Below are positions 1 through 6,512 of a stretch of 64,000 nt of DNA, in pieces. Origin of the DNA: Bacteroidales bacterium (GTDB taxonomy: Bacteria; Bacteroidota; Bacteroidia; Bacteroidales; UBA932). Below the pieces are notes generated by a model. That model ran no database searches, was not told where the DNA came from, and saw only the letters and a program-made list of their open reading frames with translations. The translations under genes were made by a program, and so were the position numbers. The stretch spans positions 1 through 64,000 of the forward strand of contig JAQXHU010000009.1 in assembly GCA_029007435.1 (NCBI GenBank). The letters are read 5' to 3'. Each line of letters starts with the position of its first letter. Positions within the stretch are counted from its first letter, which is position 1.

Positions 1-407
1 TCGGCACTTTCGAATATGGACTTCCTTCCTATCCCGGCTGTCCTGTGAGCGAGGACGTGTACAATCATTTCACAGATGCGGAAAGGGAGAGGTTTGGATG
101 GTGGTACACCACCGGACAGTATTTCGACGCCGCCAAAATAAGTGCCCAGATTTCAAATGCATATTATGCCGCCAAGTCCAGAGGCGTTCGTCTGTACTGC
201 GGAGAGTTCGCCTGCTCCGGAAGAATCGGGGAAAACGGCACTGAGGCTCAGCAGCGTCTTGACTGGTTGAGAGATGTTGTGGCGGCCTGCGATAAGTATG
301 ACATCCCGTTCTGCCATTGGGAGAACACGAGTTCCGGCTTCGGTTTCTGTTTCCCTAACGGAAAGGTTAGCGACACAATGGTCAGAATCATCACTGGCAA
401 AGAGTGA
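1..407 (+). CDS. GH5-like glycoside hydrolase, C-terminal part (5' end outside window)
   Basis: The frame is open from base 3 to a TGA at 405-407, so only about the last 134 residues are present and the start lies before the window. The visible part has the pattern RLYCGEFAC about two thirds of the way in, which fits the nucleophile Glu strand (beta-7) of clan GH-A enzymes, followed by RLDWLRDVVAACDKYDIPF and then HWENTSSGFGF, the usual end of GH5 cellulase/mannanase-type barrels (W..N..FGF). The family would hydrolyse beta-1,4-linked glycans, usually secreted or surface-bound. The acid/base Glu and any signal peptide would be upstream and cannot be checked. Another GH-A family is possible; the exact substrate is not inferable. 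Confidence 0.6.
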   Translation, partial: GTFEYGLPSYPGCPVSEDVYNHFTDAERERFGWWYTTGQYFDAAKISAQISNAYYAAKSRGVRLYCGEFACSGRIGENGTEAQQRLDWLRDVVAACDKYDIPFCHWENTSSGFGFCFPNGKVSDTMVRIITGKE

Positions 408-470
408 TAGATTATAACCAACCTTGTCCTCGGACATGTGAAATCAGTATTTAATGCATTCTTTTTTATG

Positions 471-513
471 AGATTCCCTGTCAAGCCGGGAATGACGGAA
501 GAAGGCCGGGAAT
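471..513. repeat. Intergenic palindromic repeat (REP-like), two partial copies
   Basis: Between the glycosidase stop and the histidine kinase stop there is AGATTCCCTGTCAAGCCGGG followed by AATGAC, then a second shorter copy GGCCGGGAATGACG. Read on the other strand it is GTCATTCCCGGCTTGACAGG..., a wording typical of dispersed intergenic repeats in bacterial chromosomes. It lies between two convergent gene ends, the usual position for REP elements, and could also help transcription termination. No coding frame is supported in 408-529. Confidence 0.5.
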
Positions 514-529
514 GACGAATGACTATCCC

Positions 530-1408
530 CTACCGGAAAATCAATGTAAACCGGGTGCCGGAGGAGTCGCTGCGGGTGAGGTCCAGGCGGCCGTTGTGGG
601 CTAGCATTATCTGGCGGGAGAGGCTGAGGCCTATGCCGGAGCCGTTGGCCTTGGTCGTGTAGAACGGGATGAAAATCTGGTCGCGGGAGGATGGGGAGAT
701 GGGGGCGCCGTCATTGGTCACGTTTATGAATGTCTGTTCATCCTCGTCTATTCCGGCCACAATCGAGATATTGTGGGCACCGGCCTGGACTGCATTCTTT
801 ATCAGGTTGATCAGAATGCGGCTGATCTGGGACTCGTCGGCATATATGAGAATGTCCTCGTCAGAGGCCTTGTATGTACAGGTGCAGGAAGCGGCAATGC
901 AATCCTCGCGGGTGAGTTCCAGGACGTTTCCTACCAGTTCATCCACCATCAGGGCCTTCTTTACTGGCCTGGCCACGCCGGCCAGTTCACGGTATGATTC
1001 CACGAACTTTATCAGGTTGCGGGATGAGGATGAGATGGTTTCAAGGCCGGACTTTATGTCAATCCCGGGATGCTCCCCCGCCCCGCCGACACTCTTGCTC
1101 AATGCGTCACTAAGCGAGGCAATAGGGCTGACGGTGTTCATAATCTCGTGGGTAAGGACGCGTATCAGCTTGCTCCAGGACTCCTCCTCATTCTGCTGGC
1201 GGCGGCGGTCCACCACCCACTTGATGCGGTTCAGAGCCTTGTTGAAGCGGCCTTCGTCCCTGAAACGGAAATTGTATTCCCCGTCCTCGAACGCATCCAG
1301 CATATACTCCAGCTTCCGGCGGTCCTTCATACGGACATATAAAGCAGTGATGACTGCCGTCAGGATGATGGCAGCCACTACCGTCAATATTAGTCCCCAG
1401 AGAGGCAT
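530..1408 (-). CDS. Sensor histidine kinase (NtrY/NtrB-like), partner of the adjacent NtrC-type regulator
   Basis: A 292-residue kinase. One membrane segment at residues 4-25, then a HAMP-like/linker stretch, a DHp helix with H-box RVLTHEIMNTVSP (His87 is the expected phosphorylation site), and a HATPase domain with N-box NLIKNAVQAG (about 201-210) and G-box GSGIGLSLS (256-264). It is short: there is no periplasmic or PAS sensing domain, so the signal is probably read in the membrane or through a partner protein. The ATG overlaps the regulator's stop as TGATG, so the two are almost certainly co-translated. By context the pair controls the ABC exporter genes upstream on the same strand; this is an inference from gene order, a common Bacteroidota arrangement. 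Confidence 0.85.
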   Translation of the reverse strand: MPLWGLILTVVAAIILTAVITALYVRMKDRRKLEYMLDAFEDGEYNFRFRDEGRFNKALNRIKWVVDRRRQQNEEESWSKLIRVLTHEIMNTVSPIASLSDALSKSVGGAGEHPGIDIKSGLETISSSSRNLIKFVESYRELAGVARPVKKALMVDELVGNVLELTREDCIAASCTCTYKASDEDILIYADESQISRILINLIKNAVQAGAHNISIVAGIDEDEQTFINVTNDGAPISPSSRDQIFIPFYTTKANGSGIGLSLSRQIMLAHNGRLDLTRSDSSGTRFTLIFR

Positions 1409-2739
1409 CAGATATCGTATTTCTTCAGTTTTCCGTACAATGTCGGCCGGCTGATTCCAAGTTCCTTGGCCACCAGAGTCAGGTTGCCCTTGCAGCGGGC
1501 CATCGCATCCCTTATCGTCCTGGCCTCGGCTTCCTCAAGTGTCTGTCTGGCAGCAGGTTCCACTAACGGCTTCCGGTCAAACGAGAGGTCATCCGGCTTC
1601 AGTTCCGTGCCCTCGGAGAGAATCACGGCCTTCTCCACCGTGTTCTGGAGTTCGCGGATATTGCCGCTCCAGGAGTGCGAACGCAGAAGTACCTCCGCCT
1701 CAGGGGCAATGCTTGCCGCGGCCCGGCGATATTTCTCCGCATACTGGGCAAGGAAGCGCTGCGCAAGGGGAATAATGTCGTCAGGACGCTCCCTGAGCGG
1801 TGGAATGCCAATGTGCATCGTATTGATGCGGTAATACAAATCCTCGCGGAACCGGCCTTCGTCCACCATTTTTTCAAGGTCAATGTTGGTGGCGCATATC
1901 AGCCTGATATCCACCGGAATCGGCTTCTCCGAGCCCACCCTCACAACCGTCCTGTTCTGGAGGACACGCAGAAGCTTGGCCTGGAGATGCAATGGAATAT
2001 TTCCAATCTCGTCAAGAAACAGGGTGCCGCCATCGGCTTGCTCGAACTTGCCCACGTGGTCGGAATGCGCATCGGTGAATGCCCCCTTGACGTGGCCGAA
2101 AAGTTCGCTCTCGAAGAGGGTCTCGGTAATGGCTCCGGCATCCACGCAGACCATCGGCTTGTTCCTGCGGAGGCTGCGGGCGTGGATTTCCCTGGCCAGG
2201 ACATCCTTGCCGGTACCGTTCTCACCGGTTATCAGCACCGTTGCGTCGGTCGGGGCGATTTTGTCCACTGTCCGGAGAATCTGCATCATTGCCGGGCTGG
2301 TGCCCCAGAACATACCTGAATCCGAAGAGGAACTCCCGGCAGGGGCAGAGGCCTTCCGGGACAGGGCGCAGGCCGCCTGCAATGTAGAAATGAGTTTGTC
2401 ATTGTCCCAGGGCTTCACAATGAAGTCGAAGGCTCCCCTCTTCATTCCCTCCACGGCCAGGGCAATGTCGGCGTAGGCCGTGAACAGCACCACCTGCACA
2501 GCCGGGAACATTTTCCTGATTTCACCGGTCCAGTAAAGGCCTTCATTGCCCGTGTTGGTATCCGTATTGAAATTCATGTCCAATAGCACCGCATCCGGGC
2601 GGAAAGTCTCAATCGTGGCGACCAGAGTCTTGGGCGACGGAATCAGTTCCACCTGCCCGAAATGTGCCGGGAGCAATATCTTCAGGGCACTCCTTATGCC
2701 CTGGTTGTCATCCACCACAAGTATTTTTCCGTGTTTCAT
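1408..2739 (-). CDS. Sigma-54-dependent response regulator (NtrC family)
   Basis: 443 residues with the full three-domain layout. Receiver domain 1-120 with acidic pair Asp10/Asp11, phosphoacceptor Asp54 (VLLDMN) and Lys109. AAA+ domain about 143-380 with Walker A GENGTGKD (172-179), the sigma-54-contact loop reading GAFTDA (219-224) instead of the usual GAFTGA, Walker B GGTLFLDE (237-244) and arginine-finger region around FREDLYYR. C-terminal Fis-type helix-turn-helix (GNLTLVAKELGISRPTLYGK, about 418-437). It should drive RNA polymerase-sigma54 open-complex formation when phosphorylated by the neighbouring kinase. The start overlaps the upstream ATPase stop as ATGA. No clear -24/-12 promoter was found upstream of the ABC genes. 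Confidence 0.92.
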   Translation of the reverse strand: MKHGKILVVDDNQGIRSALKILLPAHFGQVELIPSPKTLVATIETFRPDAVLLDMNFNTDTNTGNEGLYWTGEIRKMFPAVQVVLFTAYADIALAVEGMKRGAFDFIVKPWDNDKLISTLQAACALSRKASAPAGSSSSDSGMFWGTSPAMMQILRTVDKIAPTDATVLITGENGTGKDVLAREIHARSLRRNKPMVCVDAGAITETLFESELFGHVKGAFTDAHSDHVGKFEQADGGTLFLDEIGNIPLHLQAKLLRVLQNRTVVRVGSEKPIPVDIRLICATNIDLEKMVDEGRFREDLYYRINTMHIGIPPLRERPDDIIPLAQRFLAQYAEKYRRAAASIAPEAEVLLRSHSWSGNIRELQNTVEKAVILSEGTELKPDDLSFDRKPLVEPAARQTLEEAEARTIRDAMARCKGNLTLVAKELGISRPTLYGKLKKYDI

Positions 2740-3875
2740 TTCAAATTCAAATACCTACTCCTGAACCAAATCCTGAAAATAGGGTCGGAAATTTCAAGCG
2801 TTCCATCTCCAGAGTCGATGAAAGATTTTGTTTCAAGGATTTTCTTGTTGCGGGTAATAGTAGTAAGATTCCCCAGTCTGAATTTTCCCCTAACTCTTTC
2901 AGAGGAAAGATGAGTCTCCCCCGATACTATCGCTTTTATCATTTCCCTCTGGCTGGCCGTAAGTTTCTCCACATCACTCATAAACATCGGGGAATTGGTG
3001 TCAACTATGCGCCGGCATGCACGATTCATAATATCCTCCGTCACCTCATTTGCCGTATCAGACCAAACGAAGAAACTCATTTGCTGAAGATACCAGGAAT
3101 GACAGTCTGTATAGTCGCAAATCATTGAAGCGAACGACTCGCTGATTTTCTTTCCTGTTTTCTCGAATCCACGAACGATGAACGGAACCCAGTCCTCCTT
3201 TGCAATCTTGCCGAGAAACATTGTCTCAGAGAAGCGGTAGAACGGTTTCTGGGAGTCATTGAAGATTTGCATCATCATATGTTTCTTGCTGCCGTAGAAA
3301 CAGTAAGACACATGCTTATGGTATTGCCAGGCCGATCTCATCTTCCCCTCCAGTTCAGAATATCCATCCATTTCCGCAAGTTGCTGGAACTCGTCTATGC
3401 ACACGATAATACGGATACCCTTGTCGATTGCAATCCTTTCGGGAAGATTGAGAATCTGCGTCTGGTTTTCCTTGACAGGATCGTGCTTGAAATTGATGGT
3501 GAGGATGTCATTTAGTCCATCTGAAAATGTAATACCCGGAACAATGCCGCCAAGATACTTCTTGGCATCGCTCCATGCTTTCTCAATCCTGTTTGCGGAA
3601 CAAGAAACTACGGCAGATGCGAACTTTGAGTAGAAATCGTCCACGCTGTCAATGCTGAAGGCATCTAGATAGCAGACTCTGACATCATCCCTCTCGGACT
3701 CCAACTCATCCATTGCCATCTTGACAAGTGATGATTTACCCCATCTTCTCGGTGAAATCAAGGAGACATTGATGCCTGAAAAAAGCATCTGTTTAAGGCA
3801 AGCCCGTTCTGACTCACGGTCAATGAAATTTTCCTTTGTAGCCAGAGTTCCGTATTGGAAAGGAGATTCTATCAT
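2736..3875 (-). CDS. AAA-family ATP-binding protein of the archaeal-ATPase (PF01637-like) type
   Basis: 379 residues. Near the N-terminus NFIDRESE is the usual 'F.gRe.E' opening of this family, followed by Walker A SPRRWGKSSL (41-50), and hydrophobic Walker B IIVCIDEF (157-164). The C-terminal part (about 300-379) ends DPIFRIWFRSRYLNLK, like the winged-helix ends of these proteins, so the gene looks complete. These ATPases are common, multi-copy accessory genes in Bacteroidota with no settled function. By eye it is more AT-rich than its neighbours and it separates the ABC permease from the two-component system, suggesting insertion, yet its TGA overlaps the regulator's ATG (ATGA). A link to the two-component system is only an inference from that coupling. 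Confidence 0.75.
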   Translation of the reverse strand: MIESPFQYGTLATKENFIDRESERACLKQMLFSGINVSLISPRRWGKSSLVKMAMDELESERDDVRVCYLDAFSIDSVDDFYSKFASAVVSCSANRIEKAWSDAKKYLGGIVPGITFSDGLNDILTINFKHDPVKENQTQILNLPERIAIDKGIRIIVCIDEFQQLAEMDGYSELEGKMRSAWQYHKHVSYCFYGSKKHMMMQIFNDSQKPFYRFSETMFLGKIAKEDWVPFIVRGFEKTGKKISESFASMICDYTDCHSWYLQQMSFFVWSDTANEVTEDIMNRACRRIVDTNSPMFMSDVEKLTASQREMIKAIVSGETHLSSERVRGKFRLGNLTTITRNKKILETKSFIDSGDGTLEISDPIFRIWFRSRYLNLK

Positions 3876-3894
3876 AAGTCATCATTAATTTCCA

Positions 3895-3902
3895 CAAATA
3901 TA
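3895..3902 (-). promoter_or_regulatory. Candidate Bacteroidota -7 element for the ATPase-regulator-kinase operon
   Basis: Minus-strand TATATTTG matches TAnnTTTG and lies about 20 bases before the ATPase start codon. No convincing TTG is present at the usual 19-20-base distance upstream, so the leader would be short and the call is tentative. Confidence 0.4.
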
Positions 3903-3920
3903 TAAATAATACCTCAATGT

Positions 3921-3940
3921 ATTATACATTTATGTATAAT
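3921..3940. promoter_or_regulatory. Perfect 9-bp inverted repeat, possible operator
   Basis: ATTATACAT-TT-ATGTATAAT is a perfect inverted repeat with a 2-base spacer, sitting about 19 bases upstream of the candidate -7 element of the ATPase operon and just after the permease stop. It could be a dimeric regulator's binding site or the remains of a terminator (a T run follows on the plus strand, an A run on the transcribed strand). The half-site and T-run recur at 9655-9676. Confidence 0.4.
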
Positions 3941-3950
3941 TTTTTAACAA

Positions 3951-6347
3951 TCATTCGCTTCGGAGCGACTCCACAGGGTCGGAAAGTGCGGCGGAGAGGC
4001 TGCGGAGGGTTACGACAATGATAGTGACGAGCAGCACGGCAAGCAGGGCCAATGCGAAAATCCACCAATGCATAGGCATCCTGTAGGCGAAATCCTTGAG
4101 GTAGGCGTCACTTATCAGCCACGCCGCCGGCACTGCGATTACGGAACAAACCAGCACTATCCTGGCGAATTTGGCATTGAACATCCTGAGAATGTCCCCA
4201 ACTGTCGCCCCGTTCACACGCCTGATGCCTATCTCCTTTCGCCTGTATTCGGCCTCGAACATCACCAGGCCGAACACGCCCATCAGGGAAATGACAATAG
4301 CCAATATCGTGAACAGCAATATGATACGTGACATCCTCCTCTCCCTTCCGTACTGCGAATCCAGCTTGCTATCGAAGAAAGTCACCTCTATTTCATCCTT
4401 GGCCGTGGACGGGTCCAGTTCATTGAGCTTGGTCTTGACCCAGTCAATAACAGCAGGGATATCAGCATCCGGCTGTGTCCTGATATAGAGAGTGTTGAGC
4501 ATCTTCCACGGGTCCTTTCCGAATATATAGAGAGCGAAAGGCTCCACGCTGCCGGACAATGCCCTGTAGTTGAAGTTCCTGCAGATTCCGACAATGTCTG
4601 TTTCACCATGATGGCCCTGCATCTTGTCCTCCAGGATCAGTCTGAACTTGTCGCGCGCAGCCTCATTGAAAATGAAAACTCCATTCTCGCAGAACTCGTC
4701 GCTTTCGGTGAAATCCCTCCCTTCGACAATATCTATTCCCATGAAATCCAGGAAATTCCACTGGACAGGATAGCATTGGAAATTGATTTGCTCACCCTTG
4801 AACTCACGTCCCCAGCCCATCCTGCCCGGCGAGACAATGTCGCCATTGGCAAAGGTCACATCCTTGATTTCCGGATTGCTCTTCAGGGCGGAAGATGCCG
4901 TCCTCCTCATGTTTGCGATTTGCGGGGAGGTATAGACCTGAAGCAGCTGGCTGCGGTCGAAGCCCATATCGTAATGCAGCATATACTGCCTCTGCATAGT
5001 TATGAAACTGGCGCATATTATCAGCACAATCGAGACGGCAAACTGGAAGCCTATGAGGCCGATTCTGAATGCCTTGCCTTTCGATGCCGTCCCGAAACTG
5101 CCCTTGAGTGCGAAGGCCGGCGAGAATGAGGTGATATACAGGGCCGGATATAGCGAGGAAACGATGGCAAGGACAATGCCGCCTATTGCTGTCCACAAGG
5201 CTACGCCAATGTTTCTGGAGAATAGCGCACTGCAAGGTATCAATGATGCCAGTGTGCTGCCGCAGAAGAGTTTGACAACGCCGGCCGCCAAAGCCAGGGC
5301 TATGGCAATCATAACCACCGACTCAGCGACAATGCCCAGGACAAGATTGGCACGGGACGCACCAAGTATCTTCCTGGTATTCACTGACTTGAGCCGTACC
5401 GGAACCAGGGCGAAGAAGAAGTTGATGAAATTGATGAAGGCAATGGCTATCACTAGGATGGCAATGGCAAAGAGCGTATAGGTCGTGGTCTTGCTGCCGC
5501 TTAATCCCGGACTGGAGAGCGTCTTCTCGAAATAAGTATCCTTGAACGGGAATAGTTTGACCTGCATCCTTGACTTGGCCTCCTCGATATCTTCCCCGGA
5601 CAATTCTTCCCCTTCATCCCCCGCAATATTGAAGAATGTTTTCAGGATATGGTCAAATGCCTGCTGCTCAAACATTTCCTTGTCATCATTGGAACGGAGC
5701 TTGACAAAATACGGATAGCTCCACTCGCTGAATTCCTCAATGCTTTCGCTACCGAGATTGGTGATGCAGTCCACGCCGCCCAGATCGCTGTTGACCGGGA
5801 AATGCCGGAAGATTGCCGCAACATAGTATTGGTTGGTGACACCGTCATTGCCGCGGCTGTAAAGGACATCTCCTGCGTGCAGACCCAGTTCTTCCGCCTT
5901 GGTATCCGATATGATGAGGTCTTTCCACGGAGCGAGATGGTCCATACTGCCTTCTACGGCCTCGAAGCCGAAGACCTGCAAGGCTCCCATTGAAACTTTG
6001 CCGAAGTCCACATCGAAGGCTCCGCTTCCGTCGGCATTGCGGCTGAAGCGGCTCCTGTCTTGTCCGAGAACGGCTGTTCCACCGCATTCCACGCATGGGA
6101 CATTGGATATGGCAGCCTCGCAGAGGGGCCTGGACATCCACGGCATCCAGTTTCCTGGGGTGTACCAGTCCGGCATTGTTACGACATAAATCCTGTCGGA
6201 GTCCTTGACCTTGTGGTTGTAGCCCAAGTCGTAACTGACCTGGACCATTATTATGTACATGGCGGCGAAGGCCATTGCCATTCCTATGATATTCAGCAGT
6301 TTGGAGACCGCTCCGCTTTTCCCGCCTATTATGTTTCTTATTGACAT
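3951..6347 (-). CDS. ABC transporter permease, FtsX/MacB type (second of pair)
   Basis: 798 residues with the double layout typical of Bacteroidota exporters: membrane segment near residues 15-36, a large MacB-type periplasmic domain, three helices around 290-410, then a second helix, second periplasmic domain and three C-terminal helices (about 680-790), ending PVESLRSE. FtsX cores are visible as FNFFFALVPVRLKSVNTRKILGA-like and RRKEIGIRRVNGATV. Such permeases work mechanically (mechanotransmission) with a cytoplasmic ATPase rather than as channels. The paralogue just upstream shares the same layout and motifs, suggesting a heterodimer. No HlyD-type adaptor or TolC-type outer-membrane gene is in the window. 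Substrate unknown. Confidence 0.88.
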   Translation of the reverse strand: MSIRNIIGGKSGAVSKLLNIIGMAMAFAAMYIIMVQVSYDLGYNHKVKDSDRIYVVTMPDWYTPGNWMPWMSRPLCEAAISNVPCVECGGTAVLGQDRSRFSRNADGSGAFDVDFGKVSMGALQVFGFEAVEGSMDHLAPWKDLIISDTKAEELGLHAGDVLYSRGNDGVTNQYYVAAIFRHFPVNSDLGGVDCITNLGSESIEEFSEWSYPYFVKLRSNDDKEMFEQQAFDHILKTFFNIAGDEGEELSGEDIEEAKSRMQVKLFPFKDTYFEKTLSSPGLSGSKTTTYTLFAIAILVIAIAFINFINFFFALVPVRLKSVNTRKILGASRANLVLGIVAESVVMIAIALALAAGVVKLFCGSTLASLIPCSALFSRNIGVALWTAIGGIVLAIVSSLYPALYITSFSPAFALKGSFGTASKGKAFRIGLIGFQFAVSIVLIICASFITMQRQYMLHYDMGFDRSQLLQVYTSPQIANMRRTASSALKSNPEIKDVTFANGDIVSPGRMGWGREFKGEQINFQCYPVQWNFLDFMGIDIVEGRDFTESDEFCENGVFIFNEAARDKFRLILEDKMQGHHGETDIVGICRNFNYRALSGSVEPFALYIFGKDPWKMLNTLYIRTQPDADIPAVIDWVKTKLNELDPSTAKDEIEVTFFDSKLDSQYGRERRMSRIILLFTILAIVISLMGVFGLVMFEAEYRRKEIGIRRVNGATVGDILRMFNAKFARIVLVCSVIAVPAAWLISDAYLKDFAYRMPMHWWIFALALLAVLLVTIIVVTLRSLSAALSDPVESLRSE

Positions 6348-6360
6348 TGTTATTTGTATT

Positions 6361-6512
6361 TAGATTTCTCGACTCGCTTCGCTCGCTCGAAATGACAGTA
6401 ACGCTTCTTTTGTCATCTTGACCAAGGCCGCAGGCTCCCAATTGTCTCTCACCAAGGCCGCAGGCTTCCAATTGTCATCTTGACCAAGGCCGCAGGCCGC
6501 GTGGAGAGATCT
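6361..6512. repeat. Block of intergenic palindromic repeats (BIME/REP-like)
   Basis: The whole gap between the two permease genes is repeat. Left end 6362-6396 reads, on the minus strand, TGTCATTTCGAGCGAGCGAA... ending GAGAAATCT. It is followed by three roughly 30-base direct units starting at 6411, 6443 and 6473 that share the core CCAAGGCCGCAGGC, the last ending in GTGGAGAGATCT at the permease stop. Left and right ends are inverted versions of one template (TGTCAT...GA..GA.A.ATCT). This is the make-up of dispersed REP/BIME elements mobilised in trans; no coding is expected. Confidence 0.65.

Noticed and set aside
1675..2319. 214-residue plus-strand open frame opposite the NtrC-type regulator
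   Set aside because: Shadow of a GC-rich conserved gene; no recognisable features.
6411..6500. CRISPR array
   Set aside because: Only three ~30-base units with no spacers, inside palindromic intergenic repeats; no cas genes in the window.
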